Notes: generated by a model not told the origin, from the letters alone. A stretch of DNA of 64,000 nucleotides from JANQEU01 sp965228045 (GCA_965228045.1 OZ245789.1:2294001-2358000), one strand, 5' to 3'. Counted from the stretch's first letter, positions 53,795 to 63,387 are shown. Translations and numbers: made by a program.

Positions 53795-54754
53795 ATGATC
53801 ATCCGGTTTTCGAGAAATGTCTTCATCCAGGCTGCTGGTGTCATTTGGAACAGTCGACTCGGTATATTTTCATATACGCTGATCGCGACACTCGCTTACG
53901 TGCAATACGCATTACATGCGAATTTTGGGTATTGGATGCCGCATATACCGGTTTTACCTGTTACGATTTTAGGAGGAGCCCTGGCCATATTTCTTGGTTT
54001 CAGGAACAATAGTGCCTATGATAGATGGTGGGAAGCCAGGAAGATCTGGGGTGCTATCGTCAATAATAGCAGGACGTTGACCATGTACCTTCATTCATTT
54101 GCCTCCGAAACGCACTCCGATGGCAAGCAGTCTGAAGAGGAAATTGCAGAATGGAGAAAGTCAATTGTATACAGACACATCGGCTGGTTGTATACGCTTG
54201 CCGGACAATTAAGAGGGAAGGACTATTCCGAATACTCTGACAAATACATTTCTGAAAAGGATAAGAATACAATTGAAAATAAGGCGAATCAGGCAACTCA
54301 GCTGCTCAATCTTCAGGGGCTGGAACTTAGAGAAGGATTTGATAAAAAATACATCGACACCTTTCGACACGTAGAATTATCCACAGTAATCAGGTCCTTT
54401 TATGATGATCAGGGTAAGTCGGAAAGGATCAATAACACCATATTCCCATACTACTATAATTATTTCACGCGGATTTTCCTTTGGATTTTTATATTCCTAC
54501 TTCCCGTTTCATTGGTGGATGAAATGGGAGTATTAACCATTCCTATGTCAATTGCCATTTCTTTCGTATTCTTCATATTAGAGAAATCAGGCTCCGTTAC
54601 TGAGGATCCTTTTATGGCGAGGGCTGCGGATACGCCTCTCCTGACTATTTCAAGAACCATTGAAATTGACATGCTTGAAGTGTTAGGAGAGACGGATGTT
54701 CCACCCAAATTACCCCCAAGATCTGCCCGCTTCCAGGTGTTGTACCAAGAGTAA
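53795..54754 (+). CDS. bestrophin-family chloride channel
   Basis: The 319-residue membrane protein has GALAIFLGFRNNSAYDRWWEARKIWG near residues 55-80, the diagnostic bestrophin stretch, about four membrane helices and the SVTEDPFMARAADTPL part near the C-terminus. Bacterial bestrophins are anion or cation channels of the inner membrane. It is a single gene, separate from its neighbours. Confidence 0.93.
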   Translation: MIIRFSRNVFIQAAGVIWNSRLGIFSYTLIATLAYVQYALHANFGYWMPHIPVLPVTILGGALAIFLGFRNNSAYDRWWEARKIWGAIVNNSRTLTMYLHSFASETHSDGKQSEEEIAEWRKSIVYRHIGWLYTLAGQLRGKDYSEYSDKYISEKDKNTIENKANQATQLLNLQGLELREGFDKKYIDTFRHVELSTVIRSFYDDQGKSERINNTIFPYYYNYFTRIFLWIFIFLLPVSLVDEMGVLTIPMSIAISFVFFILEKSGSVTEDPFMARAADTPLLTISRTIEIDMLEVLGETDVPPKLPPRSARFQVLYQE

Positions 54755-54834
54755 ATTTAACAAACCGTTCATCGATTGTTTCTGGCAATTCGACCCTGAT
54801 TTCATTAAATTAATGGTCTAACGTTGATAAAACT

Positions 54835-55284
54835 ATGGCTGTTAACCTTAAAATTAACGGGAAAGACACCTCTCTGGAAGTTGATCCTCAAATGCCCTTA
54901 CTCTGGGCCATTCGCGATTATGCGGGCCTGACCGGAACTAAGTTTTCCTGTGGCATCGCCCAATGTGGAGCCTGCACTGTACTGATGGATGAGAGTCCTG
55001 TCAGGTCTTGTGTACTGCCTGTATCTGCCGCGGAGGGAAAATCGATTACTACCATCGAAGGACTATCCGAGAACAACGATCACCCTGTCCAGCAGGCATG
55101 GATCGAGGCACAAGTTCCACAATGTGGCTACTGCCAATCCGGACAAATAATGAACGCAGTGGCATTGTTGAAAGAAAATCCAAACCCTTCCGATGAAGAC
55201 ATAGACGTTGCTATGAGTGGGGTACTATGCAGATGTGGTACTTATCCAAGAATCAGAAAAGCCATAAAACTTGCCAGCAAATGA
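54835..55284 (+). CDS. 2Fe-2S subunit of an isoquinoline 1-oxidoreductase-like molybdenum hydroxylase
   Basis: The 149-residue protein has a ferredoxin-like first cluster (Cys39, Cys44, Cys47, Cys59 in FSCGIAQCGACTVL and RSC) and a second cluster (VPQCGYCQSGQ and VLCRCGTYPR). Such subunits carry electrons from the molybdenum subunit, the next gene, to an acceptor. The pair lacks a FAD subunit, as in isoquinoline 1-oxidoreductase. Its stop overlaps the next ATG by four bases. Confidence 0.95.
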   Translation: MAVNLKINGKDTSLEVDPQMPLLWAIRDYAGLTGTKFSCGIAQCGACTVLMDESPVRSCVLPVSAAEGKSITTIEGLSENNDHPVQQAWIEAQVPQCGYCQSGQIMNAVALLKENPNPSDEDIDVAMSGVLCRCGTYPRIRKAIKLASK

Positions 55285-57419
55285 AAAAGCCACAGTCTAC
55301 AATATCAAGAAGAAAATTTGTTCAGATTTCTTCGGCCTCCTCAGCACTTCTTTTGGTAGGATGCATTCCCAGCGGGGGGAAGGACCGATTGACGAATCTT
55401 TCCCTGGACGGCGAAGGAACTCCTTTAAATCAATTCATCTCCATAGATGGAAGTGGTTTGGTTACGCTTTTCAACCATCGCCCGGAAATGGGACAGGGTA
55501 CTTACCAGGCCATTCCTATGATACTGGCTGAGGAGCTTGAGGCCGACATTTCCAAAGTGAAAATAGTACAGTCTGAAGCCAATTCAGACTTATATGGAGG
55601 ACAGATGGTGGTTGGTAGTCATAGCATTCAAAGCGAATACATGAATTGCCGAAAAATGGGTGCCGCTGCCAGGGAAATGCTTATCCAGGCTGCAGCCAAA
55701 AAATGGGATGTGCCTGTGAGTGAATGCACTGCCAGTATGGGTGTGGTAGCTCATTCATCGGGCAAGACACTGTCCTACGGTGAGCTGGTTGCAGAGGCGT
55801 CAAAACTAAAAGCCCCGACAAACCCTAAACTAAAAGCGAATAAAGACTTTAAGATCATTGGTCAACCTGTTAAACGATCGGATATACCCTTAAAAACCAA
55901 TGGTCAGGCGAAATTCGGCATTGACAAAACAGTCCCGGGGATGCTTTATGCCTCAGTAGAAAGGTCACCTGTTTTCCTTGGAAAGGTCGTCAGCTATAAT
56001 GAAGATGAAATCTTAAAAATGCCTGGTGTCAGGCACGTCCTAAAGACCAGCCGAAATGTGTTTGGGACTGATCGTGAAGGTGTAGCCGTTTTGGCCGAAA
56101 ACTACTGGGCCGCCTACCAGGCCAGGAAAGCGCTTAAGATTGAATGGGATCACAAAGGACTGGATCAAAATAGTAGTGCTACCATACGAGACAGGTATTA
56201 CGATGAGTCAAAAAAAGAAGGGGATGTCCTTTTTGAGAAGGGTAATGCCCGGAGTTTTCTGACTGGTTCTGAAGTTTTGGAAGCCAGTTATGAAACACCA
56301 TACCAGGCTCACGTGCCTATGGAACCAATGAATGCAATAGTAAGCGTTGAAGGCAATAAGGCTGAATTTTGGGGTTCCACCCAAAACCCTAATGGAATCA
56401 GGCGCTATTTGGCAAACTTTCTGAGTATACCTGAAAAGAATATTACCATCAACTACACCTTCATGGGGGGTGGGTTTGGAAGAAGATCGCTCACGGATGT
56501 AGCGGAAGAAGCGGCGGATCTATCCAAAAAGGCTGGTGCTCCCGTAAAGGTTATCTGGACACGGGAAGATGATCAGACACAGGGACCTTTCAGGGCAGCA
56601 TCCTTGAATGTTTGTCGAGGTAAACTTGCTGCTGATGGCAGGATTGAAGCGCTGGAACACAAAGTAGTGGCCCAGGAAATCAGAAACCAGACTGGTAACA
56701 ACAATACCGCCGGGAGGCAGTTGATGGGAGGGATTACCACAGACTACAGCATTCCAAATCTTTCCGTCAAGGGTGTTCTTCAAAAACACTACGTACCCAT
56801 TTCTTACTGGCGAGCTGTTTACCATTCTACCAATCCATTTGCCCATGAGTCATTTATTGACGAACTGGCCATCAAAGCCGGGAAGGATCCTTTGGAATTC
56901 AGGTTGAGTATGATGCAGGACCATCCCAGGTTTAAAAGGGTGTTGGAAACAGTACATGATGTAAGTGACTGGTCCAATAAACCTTCGGAAACGGGTCGAG
57001 GAATAGCGCTATGCGAACGGTCAGGTGCTCATTTTGCCATGGTAGTTGATGTTCAGCGCAATGGGCAGGGTCTTAAGGTCAATAAGATCACCACAGCAGT
57101 TGATCTTGGCACTTGCATCAATCCTGATACAGCAAAGGCTCAAACGGAAGGCTCAATTGTAATGGGTCTCGGTGCGGCTCTTTATGGACTGACGATCGAA
57201 AATGGAGCCATTGCAGAGCAGAACTGGAACACATATCCTTTATTGAAGATCAGCCAGACACCCGAGATTGTTACGCATATTATCGACAGCGATGCAGATC
57301 CGGATGGAGCAGGAGAGAGCGGTCTGCCAACTGTGGCCCCGGCTTTGGCCAATGCCATATTCGATCTGACAGGTCAGCGGATCAGGACACTTCCGTTTGA
57401 TTTGAGTACGATTTCGTAG
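55281..57419 (+). CDS. molybdopterin subunit of an isoquinoline 1-oxidoreductase-like enzyme, Tat lipoprotein
   Basis: The start is the ATG at 55281, overlapping the previous stop by four bases. The 712-residue protein has a Tat leader (TISRRKFVQISS) and a lipobox (LLLVGC), so the folded enzyme is exported. FNHRPEMGQGTYQAIP, the molybdopterin site GGGFGRR, EPMNAIVSVE and GESGLPTVAPALANAI are typical of the xanthine-dehydrogenase family's isoquinoline branch. It hydroxylates or oxidises an aromatic or aldehyde substrate in the periplasm; the small cluster subunit has no signal and would ride along in complex. The substrate is unknown. Molybdenum-cofactor genes are not in the window. Confidence 0.93.
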   Translation: MKKPQSTISRRKFVQISSASSALLLVGCIPSGGKDRLTNLSLDGEGTPLNQFISIDGSGLVTLFNHRPEMGQGTYQAIPMILAEELEADISKVKIVQSEANSDLYGGQMVVGSHSIQSEYMNCRKMGAAAREMLIQAAAKKWDVPVSECTASMGVVAHSSGKTLSYGELVAEASKLKAPTNPKLKANKDFKIIGQPVKRSDIPLKTNGQAKFGIDKTVPGMLYASVERSPVFLGKVVSYNEDEILKMPGVRHVLKTSRNVFGTDREGVAVLAENYWAAYQARKALKIEWDHKGLDQNSSATIRDRYYDESKKEGDVLFEKGNARSFLTGSEVLEASYETPYQAHVPMEPMNAIVSVEGNKAEFWGSTQNPNGIRRYLANFLSIPEKNITINYTFMGGGFGRRSLTDVAEEAADLSKKAGAPVKVIWTREDDQTQGPFRAASLNVCRGKLAADGRIEALEHKVVAQEIRNQTGNNNTAGRQLMGGITTDYSIPNLSVKGVLQKHYVPISYWRAVYHSTNPFAHESFIDELAIKAGKDPLEFRLSMMQDHPRFKRVLETVHDVSDWSNKPSETGRGIALCERSGAHFAMVVDVQRNGQGLKVNKITTAVDLGTCINPDTAKAQTEGSIVMGLGAALYGLTIENGAIAEQNWNTYPLLKISQTPEIVTHIIDSDADPDGAGESGLPTVAPALANAIFDLTGQRIRTLPFDLSTIS

Positions 57420-57747
57420 TAAAGTATCCAGCATAGATTTCTTCACCATAAATAGTGGCGAAAATCTGTAGAAAGCGAGAACTAGAAACTCAAGGTTCAA
57501 AATTTGGAATTCGGAATTAGAAATTCGGAGGCAAAACTCCCTCTGCGTCTATCTGCGAAATCAGCGGGAACATGATTTTCAGGCAAATAAGTAAGATTGA
57601 ATTAGTTGCACATGAAGACAACTTTGGCGTAATATCTTGGGTTCAAGGAGAATTCTTTTAGTTAATCAAACGTACTGGATGGGCATGAATAATGTCGATA
57701 GGATGAGACTTCAATATATTTCTGTGGAAGCAATAGCGAGGAAGAGT
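57420..57747. other. gene-free gap with word-like repeats between the molybdenum hydroxylase and sulfatase genes
   Basis: This 328-base convergent gap has no gene I can support. Bases 57480-57530 are an A-rich, self-similar stretch (words such as AGAACTAGAAACTC and GGAATTCGGAATT). Bases 57541-57572 hold a ten-base periodic element (CTGCGTCTAT, CTGCGAAATC, AGCGGGAACA). Two short unrelated reading fragments follow (about 57592-57720) but lack coding signs. Confidence 0.6.
57541..57572. repeat. ten-base periodic intergenic element (CTGCG repeats)
   Basis: Three near-copies of ten bases start CTGCG, CTGCG and AGCGG. I recall similar phrases in intergenic DNA of many unrelated bacteria, without known function. 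It lies about 175 bases from the end of the sulfatase gene. Confidence 0.45.
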
Positions 57748-59367
57748 TTATGGCTTTGGTCTCAGTTTATAGTCTTCCCTGAGTTTTTCCCATTCATCCA
57801 ATAGTTCTGCAAATATTTTGGGGTATTCCGACTTAAGGTCTTCAATTTCCGCTGGGTCGTCCTGGAGGTTGTACAACTCAAATTCCTGCGTGTCCCAATT
57901 CTGACTGCCATTGACCAGTTTCCATTCCCCTTTTCTGACCATTACATGATGATGGTGCTCCAATGACAGCAGGTCACCGGAACTATAGACTGCATCCTCA
58001 TCTCCTTTAAAAATTGGCAACAGGGATTTACCCTGGAGCGGATAGATTTTATTGCCTTTGTATCTCTTTGGATATCGAACTCTCGCTGCTTCGTAGAAGG
58101 TGGGGGCAAGGTCTGTTAATCGGACTGTATTTCGATGGATCGAACCCTTGTTTTTTATTTCCGGAAAACGAGCAATCATGGGCGTCCTGATACCCCCTTC
58201 GTACGCGTATTGCTTCAAGTACCGCCATGGCGCCGTTCCTGCTTCCGCCCATTGTGGTCCATAGGAGACAAAAGAAGTGGGAGAACCCATATTTTCATAA
58301 CTATTATCATAACTGGATTGTAAGAAATCAGCATAATGACCATTGTAGAAATCTCTGAAGGCTGCGCCATTGTCGCTCATGAAAATGATCATTGTGTTTT
58401 TATACAAATCATTTTCTTTCAGGTATTTCATCAGTCGCCCGATATTGTGATCCAGGTTTTCAACCATTCCCGCGTAAAGGGCCATTTTTCTTATCTCTCT
58501 TTTCTTCTGATTTTCTGAAAGAGAATCCCAGGGAGTAATGCCTTCAACAAGTTTCGGCAAAGGGTGATCCTTATCAATCATCCCGGCTTTTTTCAAATTC
58601 TCCAGGTTTTTTTCTCTGAGTGCTTCATACCCATCCTGATACAGGTTTTCGTACTTTATCCAATAACTGGAATCAACCTGCAGGGGCCAATGCGGAGAGG
58701 TATATGCTGCGTATGCAAAAAAAGGTTCGTTATCATCAATATCCTCCCTGATAAAATCCATCAGGTAGTCCGTGTATAAATCCGTAGAATAAGCTCCTAT
58801 GGGCCATGTAGCTTTCTCTCCATTCAAAGAGTAAGTTGAAGGTCTATCCTCAGATTCAAACCCAACATCGCTATAATGGGCACCTGCCCCCTGGTGCATA
58901 ATGAAGGACCTTTGAAAACCTCTTTTATGCGGGAGGTGTTCTGGTTTTTTGTCTCCGAGGTGCCACTTACCCGCCATATAAGTATTGTATCCGTTTTCCT
59001 GAAGAATTTCGGGAACGGTGGCGACCCGATCCGTCAAATACCCTTCATAGCCCCATTCATCTCCAGGTCGGTGAAACTGCGATCCCACACCTGCTACATG
59101 GTTATCTGTTCCCGTCAGGAATGCGGCTCTACTGGGAGCACAACTAGGCATGGAATAGAACTGTGAAAAGCGTAGACCTTCACTGGCAAGTAGGTCGATA
59201 TTGGGCGTTTGAATATCACTCCCGTAACATCCAAGATCAGCGTACCCAAGATCATCGGCAACAATCAAAAGGATATTGGGTTTTGATGCTTTTGTCTCAC
59301 CAACTGACGAACAGGAGATCAGGTGAAAAAAAGTAATAACAAGGGTTAAATTAACGAACAAGCGCAT
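57748..59367 (-). CDS. S1-family sulfatase lipoprotein
   Basis: The 539-residue protein has a lipobox leader (FFHLISCSS, Cys19), the metal-binding VADDLGYADLG with Asp38-Asp39 and the sulfatase signature SCAPSRAAFLTG, where Cys76 is oxidised to formylglycine by an anaerobic sulfatase-maturing enzyme. The MSDNGAAFRD stretch gives further metal ligands. It removes sulfate from an external glycan or aryl ester in the periplasm or at the cell surface. The exact S1 subfamily cannot be set by eye. Beside it lie a hypothetical lipoprotein and a BNR protein on the same strand. Confidence 0.95.
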   Translation of the reverse strand: MRLFVNLTLVITFFHLISCSSVGETKASKPNILLIVADDLGYADLGCYGSDIQTPNIDLLASEGLRFSQFYSMPSCAPSRAAFLTGTDNHVAGVGSQFHRPGDEWGYEGYLTDRVATVPEILQENGYNTYMAGKWHLGDKKPEHLPHKRGFQRSFIMHQGAGAHYSDVGFESEDRPSTYSLNGEKATWPIGAYSTDLYTDYLMDFIREDIDDNEPFFAYAAYTSPHWPLQVDSSYWIKYENLYQDGYEALREKNLENLKKAGMIDKDHPLPKLVEGITPWDSLSENQKKREIRKMALYAGMVENLDHNIGRLMKYLKENDLYKNTMIIFMSDNGAAFRDFYNGHYADFLQSSYDNSYENMGSPTSFVSYGPQWAEAGTAPWRYLKQYAYEGGIRTPMIARFPEIKNKGSIHRNTVRLTDLAPTFYEAARVRYPKRYKGNKIYPLQGKSLLPIFKGDEDAVYSSGDLLSLEHHHHVMVRKGEWKLVNGSQNWDTQEFELYNLQDDPAEIEDLKSEYPKIFAELLDEWEKLREDYKLRPKP

Positions 59368-59468
59368 GTTTATTATTTCAATACCGCTTGTAAGTTAAAG
59401 AGAAGTAGGATCAACTATGTCAAGAGCAATCTTTCAGAGTTATCCATTGAATCCTGCTTCGGATTGTT

Positions 59469-59987
59469 TTACTTCAACTTATTGTCTCCTTCTAAAACTT
59501 TAATCAACCTGGGATCATTTCTACGGTCTTCAATTGACTGATCCGGCGTCAAACCCGGATACCCCAACTTCACGGATAATACACCCGAAATCTCAGCAAG
59601 CACGGGGTCAATAACGATCCAGTCACAGCTGGTGGATGAATAACTAGGCCAGAAATACCCGGTATAAATGATCTCGCCATCCGCCACCAGGGCAAAGGCA
59701 TTCTTTTCTATTGAAGGCTCCAGTTCGTTGAGCAATGCGATGGCAGATTCCTTCACAGTAAAAGAATGTTCTGTTTGATCATAAGAAGTCAAATCTTCAT
59801 AGACTATTATAGGATCATTTTCCAATGTGATTGATTCTTCATCTATCACAAAAGACTGTTTCTCAGTTTCAAAAGACTTCAGGAGGTAGAACTCTACTTT
59901 ACCTTCCGAGCGAGGGTCAATATTATCTGAATCGCATCCGCTAAAAAGAGAGACGAACACTGTCAAGATCAAGATCAGCTTCTTCAT
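59469..59987 (-). CDS. hypothetical lipoprotein
   Basis: The 172-residue protein starts with a lipoprotein signal (LILTVFVSLFSGCDSD). The mature part has a compact alpha/beta look (KVEFYLLKSFE, SAIALLNELEPSIEK, FALVADGEIIYTGYFW). The last of these resembles a short domain I have seen in other Bacteroidota lipoproteins, reminiscent of the SecD P1 fold, but I cannot name it. It lies between the sulfatase gene and the large BNR gene on the same strand, without tight overlap. Confidence 0.78.
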   Translation of the reverse strand: MKKLILILTVFVSLFSGCDSDNIDPRSEGKVEFYLLKSFETEKQSFVIDEESITLENDPIIVYEDLTSYDQTEHSFTVKESAIALLNELEPSIEKNAFALVADGEIIYTGYFWPSYSSTSCDWIVIDPVLAEISGVLSVKLGYPGLTPDQSIEDRRNDPRLIKVLEGDNKLK

Positions 59988-60060
59988 TTATTGGGAGTTC
60001 GGTTTAAATGTTCATTATACAACAACGCATACTGAAACTACCCTCAATTTTGAGGCCAAA

Positions 60061-60110
60061 ACTTCACGAACCTTAAACTCACAAACCAAGAACCTAAAAC
60101 CACTCATCAA
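60061..60110. repeat. degenerate A/C-rich word repeat
   Basis: The stretch has near-repeats such as GAACCTTAAACTCAC, AAACCAAGAACC and TAAAACCACTC. It is similar in wording to 63345-63385 and to the A-rich part of 57480-57530. It lies directly after the stop of the BNR gene (minus strand) and before the lipoprotein gene. Confidence 0.4.
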
Positions 60111-63100
60111 CTATTCCAGCTGCGATTCTATCCCCGGTAATTCATTGTTCATCAGGTTATTCAGTGGATCCACCAAAGCCTTTAACTCTGCACTTAATTC
60201 ATCAAACACAGTATATGCAGCATCAGTGGGCTTAGCATCACCGTTTTCCATACTTCTTCTCAGTGAAGCAAGACGATTATTAAGCTTGATTGGGAAATTG
60301 AGAGGGTCCTGGTTGCTCTGATTCTGGACCTGGTAAAGCTCTTTCTCAATATCCGTTATTTTCTGAATAAAACTTTCAGCCTGGCTTCTTACATTAGCAC
60401 TCACATCTCCGGCCAGTTTTTCCTCCAGGTTACTACGAACTTCCCTGATACGGATCACCGCCTCATTCGCTTCTGAAGTCTTATCCCTGATCTTCATGGC
60501 CAGCTCGAATTGCTCCTGTAGATCAGCAGGCGTAACACCTTTTAGGTTAGGATTGATCTCAATCTGGAATGGATACTCCTGGATTTCTCCATCTACCGTC
60601 ATCCGGATAGCGTAGTCGCCGATGGGAGCTTTCGGTCCGCTGGCTGGTCTGGCACTCCAGATAATCATGCCATCAAAAGTAGTGGCGCCCGGATACCTCA
60701 GGTCCCAGGTAAAAGTATTGATCCCGGCTGCTGTAGTAGGATTGGAAGAACCGCCTCGCTGCCACCATGGAATATTCGGGTCAACTTTATTCTCGGTCTT
60801 TGTCCCTACAAAAGTGTCTACGATCTCCCCATTTGCGTCAAGCACTTCCATCTTCACGCTATCTGCTTTCTCTTTCAGATAATATTGAAAAATACCATCA
60901 TAAATACCCCTAATAGGGTTTGTTGGTTTGAACAAAACCGCATCACGAGCCAGCATGGAGGCTGAAGCTTCGCGTAGTGGGTTGATATCATCCAGTATCC
61001 AAAATCCTCGTCCGTGACTTCCGAGAACCACGTCGTCATTCTTGATCACAAGGTCCCTGATGGGTGTATCAGGGAGGTTAAGCTGAATATTTTGCCAGGT
61101 ATCACCATTGTTGAAGGAAACATAAACGCCATGTTCGGTGCCCAGGAATAGCAAACCCTGTTTCACATGGTCTTCCCTTACTGCCCTGGCAAAATGCCCC
61201 GGCTTGATGCCTTTGATGATTTTGGTCCAGGTCTTTCCGTAGTCCGTGGTTCTGTAGACATAGGGTTCACGGTCATCCACCTGGTATCGATTGGCAGCGA
61301 TGAACGCTGTTCCCGGGTTGTGAGGGGACTCTTCAATAATGCTGACCCTGCTAAATTTTGGCAGGTCCGGTGGTGTGATTTCGGTCCATCTTTGACCTCC
61401 ATTTCGGGTAATATGAATTTTTCCGTCATCGGAACCTGCCCACAAAACCTGGGCATCGTGCCTGGAAGGAGTGAGTGCAAAAACGGTAGCATAGATCTCC
61501 GGTCCATTCATGTCTTTGGTGATGATCCCACCTGTAGGTCCGAGTGTGGAAGGATCGGCATAGGTAAGGTCCGGACTGATCCTGGTCCACGATTGTCCAT
61601 CATCCTCCGTCTTCCAGACATGCTGAGAGCAAGTGTACATGATGTTGTCGTCAAACTCATTGAACACAATAGGGAAGGTCCACTGCCATCTTTCCGGCAA
61701 GTCACTGGAAGGTTGACCGGAAAAGAACCTTGGGTAGACTTGAATATCTCGCACCTGTCCGTTACTACGGTCGTATCTTGTCAACAACGCACCCTGGCTT
61801 CCAGCATAGAATATATCCGGTTTGCTGGGATGCTGGGTGATGTAGCCGCTTTCTCCACCACCGACAGGGTACCACCAACCATGATTAGGTCCGCGGGCCT
61901 GCATGTGTTCCCAGTCATCACTTGGCATTGCTAAAGTGCTGTTGTCCTGCTGCGCACCTGCTACATGGTAGGGGACATCACTGGTGGCCATCACGTGGTA
62001 GAACTGGGAAGTAGGAAAATCCTGCTCGGTCCAGGTTTTGCCTCCATTGACGCTCACGTTTCCTCCGCCATCATTTCCATTGATCATTCGCATCGGGTTA
62101 TTTGGATCGATCCAAAGGTCATGCTGATCACCGTGCGGAGGACGGATGACGATATCAAAAGTCTCTCCTCCGTCTGTCGATTTGTAAAAGCCGGTATTCA
62201 ACCCGTAAACCGTATTTTCATCCCATGGATCGGCATAGATCCTGGAATAGTAGAATGCTCTTTGTCGTAATTTTCTTTCGTCATTGGTTTTGGTCCAGCT
62301 CCATCCTCCGTCATCAGAACGGAAAACACCGCCTTCATTGGCCTCGACGATGGCCCAAACACGATCAGGATTGACGGGAGAGACGGTTACTCCGATCTTG
62401 CCGAGGGGACCTTCGGGCATCCCCGGGTTGGTAGTCAGTTCCACCCAGTTTTCACCAGCATCCACCGATTTCCAAAGTTTACAAAATGGTCCACCACCAT
62501 CCATAAGCCAGGCTTTTCTATAAACCTGCCAGGTAGAAGCATACAATATTTTTGGGTTAGTACGGTCGATGATCAGGTCGACAGCACCTGCCTTAGGGCT
62601 TTCATAAAGTACTTTCTTCCAGGTGTTACCGCCATCGGTTGACTTGAATACACCTCGTTCTTCATTTTCTCCATATGGGTGTCCTAATGCTGCCACATAA
62701 ACAATATCCGGATTAGTTGGGTGGATGCGAATGCGGGAAATGGCTTGAGTTTCCTTAAGACCAAGATGTCGCCAGGTTTTACCGCCGTCTGTACTTTTAT
62801 ACACACCGTCTCCCTGCGTAATACTTCCACGAAGCTGTACTTCACCCATGCCGATGTAGACGATATCCGGGTTTGTTTCCGCAACAGCCACTGCACCGAC
62901 AGAAGAGCTTGTGACCTGCCCGTCGGTCACTGGGAACCATTCATTACCACCGTCTATGGTTTTCCAGAGGCCTCCACCCGTTGCTCCAAAATAATATTCC
63001 AGTGGTCTTCCGGGGGAACCGGCCACGCCCAGGCTTCGACCGCCACGGTTGGGGCCGATGTTGCGCCACTCCATGGTTTCATAGAAACCGGGGTCTATTT

Positions 63101-63158
63101 GAGCTTCGGAAAGGAATGCGAGGAAAATTAGGGATAGGTACAATGAAAAATTCTTCAT
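60111..63158 (-). CDS. exported BNR/VPS10-like beta-propeller protein
   Basis: A signal peptide (SLYLSLIFLAFLSEAQ) precedes about 700 residues of BNR/sortilin-type propeller blades with the Asp-box pattern, for instance KTIDGGNEWFPV, KSTDGGKTWRHL, KSTDGGNTWKKV and RTTDYGKTWTKI. A beta domain and a helical C-terminal coiled part (about 890-1015) follow. Families of this shape are labelled glycosyl hydrolase or sortilin-like in Bacteroidota, but no catalytic residues are evident. A role in glycan or peptide binding outside the inner membrane is likely. It ends without a sorting domain. Confidence 0.88.
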   Translation of the reverse strand: MKNFSLYLSLIFLAFLSEAQIDPGFYETMEWRNIGPNRGGRSLGVAGSPGRPLEYYFGATGGGLWKTIDGGNEWFPVTDGQVTSSSVGAVAVAETNPDIVYIGMGEVQLRGSITQGDGVYKSTDGGKTWRHLGLKETQAISRIRIHPTNPDIVYVAALGHPYGENEERGVFKSTDGGNTWKKVLYESPKAGAVDLIIDRTNPKILYASTWQVYRKAWLMDGGGPFCKLWKSVDAGENWVELTTNPGMPEGPLGKIGVTVSPVNPDRVWAIVEANEGGVFRSDDGGWSWTKTNDERKLRQRAFYYSRIYADPWDENTVYGLNTGFYKSTDGGETFDIVIRPPHGDQHDLWIDPNNPMRMINGNDGGGNVSVNGGKTWTEQDFPTSQFYHVMATSDVPYHVAGAQQDNSTLAMPSDDWEHMQARGPNHGWWYPVGGGESGYITQHPSKPDIFYAGSQGALLTRYDRSNGQVRDIQVYPRFFSGQPSSDLPERWQWTFPIVFNEFDDNIMYTCSQHVWKTEDDGQSWTRISPDLTYADPSTLGPTGGIITKDMNGPEIYATVFALTPSRHDAQVLWAGSDDGKIHITRNGGQRWTEITPPDLPKFSRVSIIEESPHNPGTAFIAANRYQVDDREPYVYRTTDYGKTWTKIIKGIKPGHFARAVREDHVKQGLLFLGTEHGVYVSFNNGDTWQNIQLNLPDTPIRDLVIKNDDVVLGSHGRGFWILDDINPLREASASMLARDAVLFKPTNPIRGIYDGIFQYYLKEKADSVKMEVLDANGEIVDTFVGTKTENKVDPNIPWWQRGGSSNPTTAAGINTFTWDLRYPGATTFDGMIIWSARPASGPKAPIGDYAIRMTVDGEIQEYPFQIEINPNLKGVTPADLQEQFELAMKIRDKTSEANEAVIRIREVRSNLEEKLAGDVSANVRSQAESFIQKITDIEKELYQVQNQSNQDPLNFPIKLNNRLASLRRSMENGDAKPTDAAYTVFDELSAELKALVDPLNNLMNNELPGIESQLE

Positions 63159-63263
63159 GGTTTCAGTAGGATTGGTTTATCGAACAATTCGAAAACTAAA
63201 AATAATCGCATCGCTGGATAATGAATAAGGAACGGCCAAGTTTGGGATAGACGGTTGCGGATT

Positions 63264-63297
63264 TTACGCAAAGAGGTAAAGGCGCAAAGTGGGGAGG
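63264..63297. repeat. eight-base periodic element with CGCAAAG repeats
   Basis: ACGCAAAG, AGGTAAAG, GCGCAAAG and TGGGGAGG follow each other in frame of eight bases; CGCAAAG occurs at 63267-63273 and 63283-63289. Like the CTGCG element, this wording is known to me from intergenic DNA of many bacteria. Confidence 0.45.
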
Positions 63298-63344
63298 TCT
63301 TATCCGCTTACGTAATTTTCTAATTTATCAGCCTATGAATAACT

Positions 63345-63385
63345 TTTCAATTAGAAACTAACAAACCAACCAACCACGAACTAAC
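63345..63385. repeat. degenerate A/C-rich word repeat before the dioxygenase stop
   Basis: Words such as AGAAACTAACAAACC, AACCAACC and GAACTAACAAC repeat imperfectly. The stretch ends at the stop codon of the phytanoyl-CoA dioxygenase family gene, so it is the first downstream sequence of that message. Confidence 0.4.
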
Positions 63386-63387
63386 AA

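Noticed and set aside
54835..57419. Xanthine dehydrogenase
   Set aside because: No FAD subunit, and the large subunit has the Tat leader and motifs of the isoquinoline oxidoreductase branch.
57592..57790. Two short reading fragments (one reading LVAHEDNFGVISWVQ, one starting MGMNNVDRMRLQ) in the gap after the molybdenum hydroxylase gene
   Set aside because: They are short, in different frames, one is broken by an early stop and the other runs antisense into the sulfatase gene. I recognise no family, so I do not call a gene or pseudogene.
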